Assembly (NCBI RefSeq): GCF_000963925.1
Contig: NZ_BAMV01000001.1
Span: forward strand, 62,001 to 126,000
From: Acetobacter cibinongensis
GTDB lineage: Bacteria > Pseudomonadota > Alphaproteobacteria > Acetobacterales > Acetobacteraceae
Reading direction: 5' to 3'
DNA: 64,000 nucleotides
The position numbers were made by a program, and so were the translations under genes. Position 1 is the stretch's first letter; each line of letters begins with the position of its first letter. The notes beneath the pieces are model-generated. The model did no database searches. It was not told the DNA's origin and saw only the letters and a list, made by a program, of their open reading frames with translations. This document shows positions 28,588 to 39,178 of this stretch, piece by piece.

Positions 28588-30702
28588 TTACTTCTCCAGA
28601 TAGAATAAAAGAACAGACCGTCCCGTCACAATATATTTGTGATCTTTCAAAGTGACTTCTTGTTCCTTTTCTTCGTAATCAGGCTGGTTTGTATCAATAA
28701 GAAGCGTCCAGCCCTTTTCCTGATAATCGGGCAGCATAAACTCAACGACATCGTGCCAACTGTTAAGTATGAGCAGTAAGGTTGCATCAGCGCCTCTCTG
28801 CTTGATGCCACTCGGCTGAGCTCGACCGTCCAATATCAGGCCAAAACATTGCGCAGCTTGCCACTCTTCTTGCTGCATCTCCTGCCCGTTAGCGCTTACC
28901 CACGTTAGTTCCTTAACATCAAGCTCCTCGTTATATCCTTCTGTCAGAAAACGATTACGCCTTAAAATTGGAAAACGTTTCCGAATTTTCATTAATTTTT
29001 CTGAAAAATCTCTTAACGCATGTCCCTCGCTGGAAATATTCCAGTCTAGCCATGAAATATCGTTATCCTGACAGTATGCATTGTTATTGCCATTCTGGGT
29101 ACGCCCAAACTCATCCCCTGCCAAAAGCATTGGTGTACCCTGAGACAGAAAAAGTGTCGCCAGCATATTACGACATTGCCGCCAGCGTACCGCTACTATC
29201 TCTTCGTTATCTGTTGGGCCTTCTACACCATAATTGCTGGAACGGTTATCGTCTGACCCATCATTGCCGCCCTCTCCATTGGCGTCATTATGTTTGTCAT
29301 TATAGGTCACGCAGTCTTTGAGGGTAAAACCATCATGCGCCGTAATAAAATTGACGCTCGCCCATGCTCTCCGCCCGCTATGATTAAAGAGGTCCGGGCT
29401 ACCTAACAATCGGGGGGCCAGGGCTGCGGCAAGAGCATCCCCACGCCAGAAATCTCTCACGGTATCTCTAAACTGATCGTTCCATTCTGCCCAACTGGGT
29501 GGAAAATTCCCGACCTGATACCCACCGGGACCAATATCCCACGGTTCGGCAATAAGTTTAAGCTGCGCCAAGGTCGGGTCCTGCCGGCAAACACGCAAAA
29601 AACCAGCTTCAGGGTCAAACCCCTCATGTTCGCGGGCAAGTATGGTTCCTAGATCAAAGCGAAAACCATCCACTCCCATTTCTTCAGCCCAGTAACGCAG
29701 GCTGTCCGCTACAAATTGAATGGCGCGCAGATTAGTAAGATTGAACGTGTTTCCAGTGCCGGTATCATTGATGTAATACCGACGATTATCCGGCATCAGA
29801 CGGTAATAGGATGCGTTATCGATCCCTTTGAAAGAGAGCGTTGGACCCAGTTCGTTCCCTTCGGCTGTGTGGTTATAAACCACGTCCATAATCACTTCCA
29901 AGCCAGCGTCATGACAGGCGTTAACCATATGTCGGAATTCGGAAGTAGGGTCTGCGTGGTCAGCAGCATAGCGGGTGTCAGGAGAGAAAAACCCAATAGT
30001 ATTGTAACCCCAGTAATTACTGAGGTTCTTATCAACCAAGTATTGATCATTCACAAAACTCTGTACGGGCAAAAGTTCTATAGACGTCACACCCAGTTTT
30101 TTTATGTACTCAAGAACAGGCTTCTGAGCCAACCCAGCATAAGTGCCTCTTAACTCTTCTGGTAGATCTGGGTGGTTTTTTGTAAATCCTTTCACATGCG
30201 TTTCGTAAAGAACGGTATCGGTCCATGCCGTTCTGAGAGGTTTATTATTACGATCCGATGGAGCAGAGATAATGCACTTTGGTATAAACGCAGCACTGTC
30301 CCGCTCATCAAAACTGAGATCAAGGTCAGGGTGCCCTAACTGATACCCAAATAAAGCCGGGTCCCATTGCAGGGAGCCAAAATGACTACGCGCATACGGG
30401 TCCAGCAAAAGCTTGTTGGCATTAAAGCGATGTCCCGCATCTGGCTCATAAGGGCCATGAACCCGCAGGCCGTAAAGTTGGCCTGGATGCAGGTCCGGTA
30501 TCCACCCATGAAACACCTGATCGGTATATTCTGGAAGGCGGATGCGGTCTGTCTCTGTCTTACCATCTGGCGAAAAAAGACAGACATCCACAGCAGAAGC
30601 ATTTGCAGAAAACACCGCAAAATTGACCCCCGCCCCGTCATATGTCGCACCGCGCTCTACGGGACTACCTTCTTTTAAATTCTTATGAAGCGGAAAACTC
30701 AT
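28588..30702 (-). CDS. glgX: Glycogen debranching enzyme GlgX
   Basis: A 704-residue GH13 enzyme hydrolysing alpha-1,6 branches of glycogen limit dextrin. The N-terminal CBM48 domain opens with GATYDGAGVNFAVFSANA. The catalytic Asp, Glu and Asp are in DGFRFDLGTIL, LIAEPWDIG and FITAHDGFTL. It diverges from glgA across about 220 bp that must contain both promoters. This is the degradative partner of the glycogen genes on the other strand. Confidence 0.94.
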   Translation of the reverse strand: MSFPLHKNLKEGSPVERGATYDGAGVNFAVFSANASAVDVCLFSPDGKTETDRIRLPEYTDQVFHGWIPDLHPGQLYGLRVHGPYEPDAGHRFNANKLLLDPYARSHFGSLQWDPALFGYQLGHPDLDLSFDERDSAAFIPKCIISAPSDRNNKPLRTAWTDTVLYETHVKGFTKNHPDLPEELRGTYAGLAQKPVLEYIKKLGVTSIELLPVQSFVNDQYLVDKNLSNYWGYNTIGFFSPDTRYAADHADPTSEFRHMVNACHDAGLEVIMDVVYNHTAEGNELGPTLSFKGIDNASYYRLMPDNRRYYINDTGTGNTFNLTNLRAIQFVADSLRYWAEEMGVDGFRFDLGTILAREHEGFDPEAGFLRVCRQDPTLAQLKLIAEPWDIGPGGYQVGNFPPSWAEWNDQFRDTVRDFWRGDALAAALAPRLLGSPDLFNHSGRRAWASVNFITAHDGFTLKDCVTYNDKHNDANGEGGNDGSDDNRSSNYGVEGPTDNEEIVAVRWRQCRNMLATLFLSQGTPMLLAGDEFGRTQNGNNNAYCQDNDISWLDWNISSEGHALRDFSEKLMKIRKRFPILRRNRFLTEGYNEELDVKELTWVSANGQEMQQEEWQAAQCFGLILDGRAQPSGIKQRGADATLLLILNSWHDVVEFMLPDYQEKGWTLLIDTNQPDYEEKEQEVTLKDHKYIVTGRSVLLFYLEK

Positions 30703-30921
30703 GAAAAGGGTTCCAACGCCTGCGGAATATCGTGCCGGTTTACCGCCCCATGGCGAAACCGTGATATTCTTGAGGCGAGAACGCCTGATAGTGAATAAAA
30801 TAAGATCACATAACCGTGATGATCTGACTTTTCGTTAGGAAAAAACGTTCGGTCAGAAAGGGCATATGGCTGCAACTTACGCTGTCATGGCGCCTCTTTC
30901 CCCATTTAGAGAGTGCATGCC

Positions 30922-32544
30922 ATGGTAACCCCTCTCCAGACCGTTAACCTGCTTTCTGTTGCATCAGAAATGTATCCTTTTATCAAAACGGGTGGATTGG
31001 CTGATGTTGTCGGGTCTCTCCCAGCCGCATTGGAACAATACGGCATAGCTGTCCGCACACTCATACCCGGCTATCCTTGCGTTTTAAAAAAGGTTTCTGA
31101 AAGAACAGTCGTAAAGACATTTGAAAATGTGCTCGGTTACGAAGTGACTTTGTGGAGTGGCGTATCCAATGGTCAGCAACTCTACATTTTAGAATCACCG
31201 CAACTTTTTACACGCACGGGCAATCCCTATTGTTCTGCTCCGGGGGCAGACTGGTCGGACAACGGACTGCGTTTTGCCGTTCTATCCCGTATTGGCGCGT
31301 CCATTGCTCAGGGCTGCCTTACGGATTGGGCTCCAGACGTTGTGCAGACCCATGACTGGCAGACTGGTCTTCTGGCAGCCTACCTGCATTATGACGCCCA
31401 ACGTACAGTTCCCACCGTGCATACAGTGCACAACCTAGCCTTTCAGGGTATTTTTCCACAAACCTGCCTGCACCAATTTGGCTTGCCTGACGAAGCTTTC
31501 AGTTTTGACGGCGTGGAATATTACGGCCAAATCAGTTTTCTTAAAGCCGCATTACAGTTTTCCACCCGCCTTATCGCAGTTTCCCCAACCTATGCTGAGG
31601 AAATCAAGACCGCAGAAATGGGAATGGGCCTGAATGGCCTCCTAAAATCCCGTTCCTCAGCGCTTGTTGGAATACTGAACGGGTTGGATACAGTAGAATG
31701 GAACCCCCTGACGGACCAGTCCGTAAGGTTTCCGTACAAAGTGGGAGACGCTCTAGGTCGCGCCCCAAACAAACGCGCTTTTCAGGCTGAGTTTGGCTTG
31801 CCCCAAAACAAGGATACGTTTCTACTTGGGCTGGTAAGCCGGTTAACAACCCAAAAAGGCATTGATATTCTTGCAGATATTATACCTGACCTGTGTGAGA
31901 TGAACATACAGTTGGTCGTCGTTGGCACCGGTGACCCTGCCCTCGCACGGCGGCTCAGTGCCCTACAAAATCAGTTCCCGCGGCAGGTCGCCTGCTATTT
32001 GAACTATAGCGAAACTCTGGCACACAGACTACATGCCTCCGTAGATGCCTCGCTCATTCCGTCACGTTTTGAACCGTGCGGTCTTACTCAGATGCAAGCA
32101 CTACGGTATGGGTCCGTGCCAATTGCCGCGCGTGTCGGCGGCCTTTCTGATACTATTGTGGATGCAAACTCGGCAGCAATTGCTGAAGGTGTGGCAAATG
32201 GCATCCTGTTTACACCGACAGATCCCAGCACCCTTTTAGGGGCAATACGGAAAGCTCATTCTCTTTTCAAGCAAAAATCGGTCTGGGCTAGGCTGCAACG
32301 CAACGGCTCCCTCCATGATGTGTCCTGGCTAGGGAAAGCGGGAGACTATTCAAAGATATTTATGGAACTTGCTGGCCACACCACATCCTTGTCCGAACAT
32401 GACGGTGACATAGCACCCAGAAAAGGGGATGTCGCACCCCGTGCACCAAAAATGCGCAGCCGACTACACACTGCCCGCATGCCACGCGCCAGCGCATTTT
32501 CTCCAAAAGCTGAGGCGCTAAAGCTGACAGGCACCCGTCACTAA
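30922..32544 (+). CDS. glgA: Glycogen synthase (ADP-glucose type)
   Basis: A 540-residue GT5 glucosyltransferase extending alpha-1,4-glucan from ADP-glucose. The N-terminal KTGGLADVVGSLP substrate loop, HDWQTGL, and the C-terminal motif SRFEPCGLTQMQALRYGS with VGGLSDT are intact. The ATG at 30922 is preferred over the GTG three codons earlier. About 55 C-terminal residues (from HTTSLSEHDGD onward) extend beyond the usual 480-residue enzyme; the tail is basic and contains a short near-repeat DIAPRKGDVAPR. It heads a glgA-glgB-treZ-treY gene run. Confidence 0.94.
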   Translation: MVTPLQTVNLLSVASEMYPFIKTGGLADVVGSLPAALEQYGIAVRTLIPGYPCVLKKVSERTVVKTFENVLGYEVTLWSGVSNGQQLYILESPQLFTRTGNPYCSAPGADWSDNGLRFAVLSRIGASIAQGCLTDWAPDVVQTHDWQTGLLAAYLHYDAQRTVPTVHTVHNLAFQGIFPQTCLHQFGLPDEAFSFDGVEYYGQISFLKAALQFSTRLIAVSPTYAEEIKTAEMGMGLNGLLKSRSSALVGILNGLDTVEWNPLTDQSVRFPYKVGDALGRAPNKRAFQAEFGLPQNKDTFLLGLVSRLTTQKGIDILADIIPDLCEMNIQLVVVGTGDPALARRLSALQNQFPRQVACYLNYSETLAHRLHASVDASLIPSRFEPCGLTQMQALRYGSVPIAARVGGLSDTIVDANSAAIAEGVANGILFTPTDPSTLLGAIRKAHSLFKQKSVWARLQRNGSLHDVSWLGKAGDYSKIFMELAGHTTSLSEHDGDIAPRKGDVAPRAPKMRSRLHTARMPRASAFSPKAEALKLTGTRH

Positions 32545-32602
32545 AACATCATGCTCACTCCTGTGTTTATAGTCTTAAAAGGTTGAATAGGTATGCTTTA
32601 TC

Positions 32603-34831
32603 ATGGGAACTGAACCGTCCGCCCGAAACCGGAAGGAGGCCGATGACGCTCTTCTTCAGCAGATTGCAGCCATTGCATCAGGCGCTAGTTCTGACCCATT
32701 TGCAGTGTTGGGTCGTCATCCCGATGGGCGCGGAGATATTGTCAGAGCCTTTTTCCCCGATGCCCTAACTGTCACCTTGACTGCTCTGTCGTCTGACGGA
32801 AAAAAAACAGAACGGCAAATGCAGCGTATCCACCCGGATGGCGTGTATAGCGCCACTATCCCCAAGCGCAGCGTCTCTTATCTACTGCATGTGCAATGGG
32901 CCGATGGCTGGCAGGATGTAGTTGACCCCTATAATTTTGGCGTATTGCTGGGGGACCTCGACCTCCACCTCCTAGCCGAGGGCAGACACCGCGCACCAGA
33001 TGAAGTCATGGGGTCCCATATTCAGACGGTTTCCGGCACAGCAGGCGTTCGTTTTACAGTCTGGGCACCGAATGCAAGCCGTGTTTCCATTATCGGAGAT
33101 TTCAACATCTGGGATGGCAGACGTCATCCCATGCGTCTGCGCCATGACAGCGGCATTTGGGAACTTTTCATACCCGGCCTTGCTGAGGGTGAGCGGTATA
33201 AATACGAAATACGCTCCCAGGAGGGCCGTATCCTCCCGGCCAAAGCTGATCCCTACGCACGGTGGGCAGAAGTGCCTCCTGCGACGGCGTCTCGCGTTTT
33301 GGCTCCCCTCACCCACGTCTGGCAAGATCAGGAGTGGATGACGCATCGGCCTACAGTTCATGCACCAAATTCTGCTATTTCTGTATACGAAGTGCATGCC
33401 CCCTCTTGGCAGTTACCGGAGGATGGCAGCCGCTGCCTCTCCTGGTCTGACCTTTCACGTAAGCTCATTCCTTATGTCTGCGGCTTGGGTTTTACGCATA
33501 TCGAACTTCTCCCCATCACAGAGTATCCGTTCGCCGGTTCCTGGGGCTATCAACCTGTCAGTCTTTACGCCCCCACCTCCCGGCATGGCTCGCCCGGTGA
33601 GTTCGCTGCCTTTGTCGATGCCTGTCACCAAGCTGGGCTTGGCGTCATTATGGACTGGGTGCCTGCACATTTTCCGTCTGACCCTCATGGGCTTGCCTGC
33701 TTCGACGGCACGCATCTTTACGAGCATGAAGACCCGCAGGAAGGGTTTCATCAGGACTGGCATACGCTCATCTATAATTTTGGCCGTAACGAGGTGCGGG
33801 GTTTCCTTATAGGAAGTGCCCTGTACTGGCTAAAAAATTTCCATATTGATGGTCTGCGAGTCGATGCCGTGGCATCCATGCTCTACCGGGATTACAGCCG
33901 CAAGGCTGGAGAGTGGAAGCCGAACATTCATGGCGGACGGGAAAACCTTGAAGCGGTGTCGTTCTTTAAGGAACTCTCCACCACACTAGGCAACATGCAT
34001 CCGGACACAATGCTGATAGCCGAGGAATCTACCGCCTGGCCGGGCGTAACCTCCAGCGCGGATGAGGGAGGCCTAGGCTTCCAGTTCAAATGGAACATGG
34101 GCTGGATGCATGACACATTACGCTACATGCAACGGGACCCCTTATGGCGTGGTTTCCATGCGCATGATGTTACGTTTGGTATGGTGTATGCCTATTCTGA
34201 ACGGTTCTTTCTTCCCCTTTCTCACGATGAAGTCGTGCATGGCAAAGGCTCTCTCATCTCCAAGATGCCGGGAGATGAATGGCAAAAACACGCCAATTTG
34301 CGCAGCCTCTACGCGCTCATGTGGGCCTATCCGGGCAAAAAACTTCTCTTCATGGGCGGGGAGTTTGCCCAAAATGAAGAATGGAACCATGACAGCCAAC
34401 TTACGTGGCCAAAACTCGCTACACATTTGGGACAAGGGATGCATGCCACGCTCTCAGTTCTGAACCAAATTTATAAGTCCAATCCGGCTTTGTATGCGGA
34501 TGACAACAGCCCCAACGGGTTCCACTGGCTCATTGCCGATGACACTCAAAACTGTGTTTTTGCATGGATACGCCGTGCTTCAGACGCACCAGATGTCCTT
34601 GTCGTCTGCAATATGACCCCCGTGCCACGCCACGGTTATCGTGTGGGTGTCCCGCAGGCCGGTCACTGGCATGAACTTCTCAATACGGACGCGGCCTGTT
34701 TCGGCGGGAGTAATATGGGCAATGCTGGAGGCACTTTAGCCGAGAACGTCTCCTCCCACGGCATGGAGAATTCCCTTGTACTGACCCTCCCTCCCCTTTC
34801 TGTTTTGTATTTTTCTCTCGGACAAGCCTGA
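32603..34831 (+). CDS. glgB: 1,4-alpha-glucan branching enzyme
   Basis: A 742-residue GH13 enzyme introducing alpha-1,6 branches. Two N-terminal carbohydrate-binding modules are recognisable (DPFAVLGRHP, then GVRFTVWAPNASRVSIIGDFN). The barrel has the catalytic Asp in GLRVDAVASML, Glu in LIAEESTAWPGV and Asp in LPLSHDEVVHGKGS. It follows glgA by 58 bp and precedes treZ by 31 bp, so one operon is likely. Confidence 0.95.
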   Translation: MGTEPSARNRKEADDALLQQIAAIASGASSDPFAVLGRHPDGRGDIVRAFFPDALTVTLTALSSDGKKTERQMQRIHPDGVYSATIPKRSVSYLLHVQWADGWQDVVDPYNFGVLLGDLDLHLLAEGRHRAPDEVMGSHIQTVSGTAGVRFTVWAPNASRVSIIGDFNIWDGRRHPMRLRHDSGIWELFIPGLAEGERYKYEIRSQEGRILPAKADPYARWAEVPPATASRVLAPLTHVWQDQEWMTHRPTVHAPNSAISVYEVHAPSWQLPEDGSRCLSWSDLSRKLIPYVCGLGFTHIELLPITEYPFAGSWGYQPVSLYAPTSRHGSPGEFAAFVDACHQAGLGVIMDWVPAHFPSDPHGLACFDGTHLYEHEDPQEGFHQDWHTLIYNFGRNEVRGFLIGSALYWLKNFHIDGLRVDAVASMLYRDYSRKAGEWKPNIHGGRENLEAVSFFKELSTTLGNMHPDTMLIAEESTAWPGVTSSADEGGLGFQFKWNMGWMHDTLRYMQRDPLWRGFHAHDVTFGMVYAYSERFFLPLSHDEVVHGKGSLISKMPGDEWQKHANLRSLYALMWAYPGKKLLFMGGEFAQNEEWNHDSQLTWPKLATHLGQGMHATLSVLNQIYKSNPALYADDNSPNGFHWLIADDTQNCVFAWIRRASDAPDVLVVCNMTPVPRHGYRVGVPQAGHWHELLNTDAACFGGSNMGNAGGTLAENVSSHGMENSLVLTLPPLSVLYFSLGQA

Positions 34832-34862
34832 AGTTTTTCTCATATCATCATGGAGTGCTGTC

Positions 34863-36620
34863 ATGGCTAGCTTTGGATTTCGGAAGACTTATGGGGCAGA
34901 GTTAACGCAAGACGGACAGACACTTTTTACGGTATGGGCACCCTCCAAACGCAGTATCTCTGTTAAGATAGAAGGCCTGGGCACGTTTCCACTGCACCCC
35001 ACAGAACATGGTCTGTTTCAAACTAAAGTGAGATGCAGCGCGGGGGCACGGTACCGCTTCGCCTTGGACACGGGAGAAATGGTGTCAGACCCGGCAAGCC
35101 GCTATCAGCCAGAAGGCGTTTTAGGACCGAGCGAAGTCATTAATCCTAATGACTACGATTGGCAAAACCCACATTGGCTTGGCAGACCTTGGAACGAAGC
35201 TGTCATTTATGAACTGCATGTTGGCTTAATGGGGGACTACGATGGCATCATCACCAAACTCGACGAACTCCGGGAACTGGGTGTAACAGCCATCGAACTT
35301 ATGCCGCTCAACAGTTTTGGCGGGTCCCGAAATTGGGGGTATGACGGAGTGCTGCCCTATGCTCCCTCCAATACTTATGGCCATCCAAATGACTTAAAAA
35401 GCCTAATAGACGCTGCCCATGCACGCGGTATTATGGTCATTCTAGACGTTGTTTATAATCATTTCGGGCCTGAAGGTAATTTTCTCCCACTTTATGCAGA
35501 AGACTTTTTCGATCACGACAATAATTCTACCTGGGGCACCGGCATTGCCTTCGCAACACCGCCTGTCGCTCAGTTTTTTACAGAAAATGTCCTCTATTGG
35601 CTCATGGAATACCGCTTTGACGGTATAAGAATTGACGCTGCCTCTGCCATTTCTGATCGACACTGGTTCTATGATGTACTTCAGCGTGTAAAAGACACTG
35701 TTGCCCCAGAGCGCCACGTCCATCTCATTCTTGAAAACGAGAATAATGATTCAGAACTCTTACGGGATGGGTATACAGCGCAATGGAACGATGACGGGCA
35801 CAATAGTCTGCATGTCCTGCTAACGGGTGAGCATGAAGGCTATTATGAAATGTTTTCAAAAAATCCCACGGAGGATTTAGCAACAGTCCTTTCCGAAGGC
35901 TTTGCCTATCAAGGAAAATTTAATCCCTATTCTGGAAAAAACCGTGGATCACCTAGCAAGGATCTGAACCCGCAAAAATTTATTTTCTTCCTTCAAAATC
36001 ACGATCAGACCGGAAATCGCGCTTTAGGAGAACGGCTTGTTAGCCTTGCAAACTCTGACGCAGTAAAGGCGGCATATGCTCTGGTGCTCCTTAGTCCAAT
36101 GATACCCATGATTTTCATGGGCGAAGAATGGGGATGCACGACACCTTTTTATTTTTTTTGTGACTTCAAAGGAGAGTTGGGCAACGCTGTTAAAGAAGGA
36201 CGATTTCGAGAGTTTGAGAAATTCTCCTCATTTAAAGACCATTCAGAACGTACAAAGATACCAGATCCCAATGCCTTACAAACTTACGAGAAGTCACGCC
36301 CAGATAGAAGTATGAGAAACACCCCAGAGGGACAGGCTTGGCTCGAACTGACAAAAACATGCCTAGAACTAAGAAAAAAATACGTTTCACCTTTTCTCAA
36401 CCATATACAAACTGCTCAAATAGACATTCTTGGCCCCGGATGCATATGGGTAAAATGGTGCCTTACAGACCAAAGTAACATTGTTCTTGTTATTAACATT
36501 TCTGAAAAAAATTATACGCTCAATAAAAAATTTCACCTTATTTTTTCAACAAACACAAACATTTCTTCTGAAAACATACCTACCAACACTCTACTTTTTG
36601 GCCAGGAAATATGCTCATGA
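34863..36620 (+). CDS. treZ: Malto-oligosyltrehalose trehalohydrolase
   Basis: A 585-residue GH13 enzyme that cuts trehalose from the end of maltooligosyl-trehalose. Catalytic residues are in GIRIDAASAI (Asp), LILENENND (Glu) and FLQNHDQTGNRA (Asp). The N-terminal module (GFRKTYGAEL ... FTVWAPSKRSISV) is typical. The last third becomes visibly AT-rich compared with glgB. The stop overlaps the start of treY as ATGA, so the two trehalose enzymes are co-translated. Together they make trehalose directly from glycogen-type glucan. Confidence 0.94.
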   Translation: MASFGFRKTYGAELTQDGQTLFTVWAPSKRSISVKIEGLGTFPLHPTEHGLFQTKVRCSAGARYRFALDTGEMVSDPASRYQPEGVLGPSEVINPNDYDWQNPHWLGRPWNEAVIYELHVGLMGDYDGIITKLDELRELGVTAIELMPLNSFGGSRNWGYDGVLPYAPSNTYGHPNDLKSLIDAAHARGIMVILDVVYNHFGPEGNFLPLYAEDFFDHDNNSTWGTGIAFATPPVAQFFTENVLYWLMEYRFDGIRIDAASAISDRHWFYDVLQRVKDTVAPERHVHLILENENNDSELLRDGYTAQWNDDGHNSLHVLLTGEHEGYYEMFSKNPTEDLATVLSEGFAYQGKFNPYSGKNRGSPSKDLNPQKFIFFLQNHDQTGNRALGERLVSLANSDAVKAAYALVLLSPMIPMIFMGEEWGCTTPFYFFCDFKGELGNAVKEGRFREFEKFSSFKDHSERTKIPDPNALQTYEKSRPDRSMRNTPEGQAWLELTKTCLELRKKYVSPFLNHIQTAQIDILGPGCIWVKWCLTDQSNIVLVINISEKNYTLNKKFHLIFSTNTNISSENIPTNTLLFGQEICS

Positions 36621-39178
36621 AACCAGTTCTGCGCGCCACTTACCGTTTACAATTTCACAAGGACTTCACGTTATATGATGCTGTGAACCTTGTGCCCTAC
36701 CTGCAAAAAATGGGTATCAGCCACATTTATGCTTCCCCACTTTTAGAATCTATAAACGGTTCCATGCATGGTTACGATACCGTTAGCTGGGAAAGAATAG
36801 ATAAAGACCGAGGTGGAGAAAAGGGGCTGGAAGCCTTGGTCAACGCACTCCGTATTCATGGAATGGGGGTGATTTTGGATATCGTCCCCAATCATATGTC
36901 TACCAACCACGAAAATTTATGGTGGAATGACGTCGTAAAACGGGGCGCACGCAGCAAATATGCATCTTATTTTGATATCGCATGGGACCAAAAAGAAAAT
37001 TTCAAGATAAACCTTCCTTTCTTGGAAAAACCATTATCATCAGTTCTTGACGATAAAAAATTATTTCTCGCTTATAATCGTGAACAAAAAAACTTTTACT
37101 TTTCCTATGAGGATAAAAAATTTCCTATCCTCTGGAAACATATAAACACCCACTTCAAGTATCATGATAAGACTGATCTGTCTTCTGAGCATGTACATTC
37201 TATTGAAGATTTTTTCTCCACCAAGCACCCACTCCATATAAAGGAGCTTCTCTCCAAACAAGCTTACGAACTGTCATGGTGGAAACTTGCTGGCGACACA
37301 GTAAACTGGAGACGCTTTTTTGATGTGACCTCCCTCATTGCCCTTAACATGGATAATGAGACAGTTTTTGACCACACTCATGCCTATATTTTTAGTTTGT
37401 TTGAGCGTGGACTAATAGACGGCTTACGTATTGATCATATTGACGGACTAAAAAAGCCGTCATGGTACTGCAACAAATTACGAGAACGACTAAAGGCAAT
37501 ACAGAAAAAAAACAGTCAAAAATTACAAGGAGAAATTTATATATTCGTAGAAAAAATACTTAACAAAGAAGAAAAAATTCCTCAAATATGGCATTTGGAT
37601 GGCTCAACAGGATATGACTTTCTAGAACAAACATCTCTACTTTTCCACAATCCACAGGGAGAGGAGATATTAACATCCTATTGGGACAGTATCGGGAACT
37701 CCTCTTATAACTCAATCCAGAAAGCCGCGAGAGCGGAAAAGATAGATACAGCTTTCAATCAGATGTATGAAAGATTTTCTCATCTTCTTTTTAACGCTCT
37801 CCCCGCTTGTGGTTACATTTCAAAACATCGAGTATCTTCTATCTTGAAAGAAATTTTATTAGAATTTCCAGTTTATAGAAGCTATTTTTCTGATGTTACA
37901 AGAGACAATCAAAGCGATATTTTTATCGATCAAGCCTTTAAAACTGTTAAAGAGCATCTCCCAGAGTGGCAACACAATGCTCTGGAGGCAATAAAGCACG
38001 CCCTTACCCAACCCGTTATTGCTGGAAGTAATTTAGAACAAGCGCAAAATATTTTCGAGGCACTCACAGCCCCACTTGCCGCCAAGGCGGGAGAGGACAC
38101 GGCATTCTATCGTTATAACCGCCTCCTCTCCCGCAATGAGGTGGGAACTGAACCGGGTATATTTAGCGATACTATTGCCAGTTTCCATGAGGCTAATATG
38201 CTGCGCCTTGCCGCCTTCCCCTACAATTTGCTTTGTACAGCCACACATGATCACAAACGTGGAGAAGATGGACGGGCTCGTTTAACAGTACTAAGCGAAC
38301 CAGAGGCAGCCTGGGTACCAGAGGTTGAAAAATGGTTTTCTTATCATGAGGATTTTTCAGAAAAATATCTTTCTAAAGCCGATCAATATTTTATCTATCA
38401 GACGCTTGTAGCATCATGGTCTTTTATGGATCTTAACAAAACCTCCTTCTCCAAAAGACTCAAAGCTTACCTTATCAAGGCTCTTCGCGAGGCAGGCCAG
38501 ACCACAAGTTGGCTCTCACCTAATAAAAACTACGAACAAAGGTGCCTGGAGTTTGTTGATGACTTGCAAAATTCAGAGTTCATGCTTCATCTTGAGAAAT
38601 ATCTCGACCATATAGGCCCCTCTTCCACTTTAAATAGTTTATCTCAGCTTGTATTGCGCTGTACCTCACCGGGCGTTCCAGATCTGTATCAAGGGAGAGA
38701 AAGCTGGGATTTCAGCCTTGTTGATCCTGATAACAGGAGAGCTGTAGATTATGCTTTGCTACAGCAGTCTTTACAAAGCGATACCTCACAAGCTGAGCTT
38801 ATGAATTCATGGAAAGACGGAAGAATAAAACAATGGCTGACACAAATAATTCTTAACTTTCGGAAAGAATTTACAGATTTGTTTGCTCGTGGAGATTATC
38901 AACCAGTAGAAGTCACAGGTACTTTTTCAAATAACATTGTTGCATTTTCCAGAGAATACGATGGCGTGAAGATGCTTGTTATCACTTCTCGCTTTGGGTT
39001 CTCTCTTGGCCTTGATCATACGCTCAGATCCTATTCAGAAAACTGGAATACCACGGAACTCGCTACCAAAGGTTCTTACAAAAGTATTTTCGATGGCAAG
39101 GTTTTGAGCGGCGAGCAAACACTTTGTCTCGATAATATGAGAGGAACTCTACCTATAGATGTACTGGTAAAAATATAA
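36617..39178 (+). CDS. treY: Malto-oligosyltrehalose synthase
   Basis: An 853-residue GH13 enzyme that converts the reducing-end alpha-1,4 link of maltooligosaccharide to the alpha,alpha-1,1 link of trehalose. It opens with the family signature LRATYRLQFHKDFTLYDA and has VPNHMS, GLRIDHIDGL, and the ATHDHKRGEDGRAR segment. The ATG at 36617 overlaps the treZ stop and lies 9 bases after AGGA; another in-frame ATG is at 36611. Codon use is much more A/T-rich than in glgA-glgB. Confidence 0.93.
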   Translation: MKPVLRATYRLQFHKDFTLYDAVNLVPYLQKMGISHIYASPLLESINGSMHGYDTVSWERIDKDRGGEKGLEALVNALRIHGMGVILDIVPNHMSTNHENLWWNDVVKRGARSKYASYFDIAWDQKENFKINLPFLEKPLSSVLDDKKLFLAYNREQKNFYFSYEDKKFPILWKHINTHFKYHDKTDLSSEHVHSIEDFFSTKHPLHIKELLSKQAYELSWWKLAGDTVNWRRFFDVTSLIALNMDNETVFDHTHAYIFSLFERGLIDGLRIDHIDGLKKPSWYCNKLRERLKAIQKKNSQKLQGEIYIFVEKILNKEEKIPQIWHLDGSTGYDFLEQTSLLFHNPQGEEILTSYWDSIGNSSYNSIQKAARAEKIDTAFNQMYERFSHLLFNALPACGYISKHRVSSILKEILLEFPVYRSYFSDVTRDNQSDIFIDQAFKTVKEHLPEWQHNALEAIKHALTQPVIAGSNLEQAQNIFEALTAPLAAKAGEDTAFYRYNRLLSRNEVGTEPGIFSDTIASFHEANMLRLAAFPYNLLCTATHDHKRGEDGRARLTVLSEPEAAWVPEVEKWFSYHEDFSEKYLSKADQYFIYQTLVASWSFMDLNKTSFSKRLKAYLIKALREAGQTTSWLSPNKNYEQRCLEFVDDLQNSEFMLHLEKYLDHIGPSSTLNSLSQLVLRCTSPGVPDLYQGRESWDFSLVDPDNRRAVDYALLQQSLQSDTSQAELMNSWKDGRIKQWLTQIILNFRKEFTDLFARGDYQPVEVTGTFSNNIVAFSREYDGVKMLVITSRFGFSLGLDHTLRSYSENWNTTELATKGSYKSIFDGKVLSGEQTLCLDNMRGTLPIDVLVKI

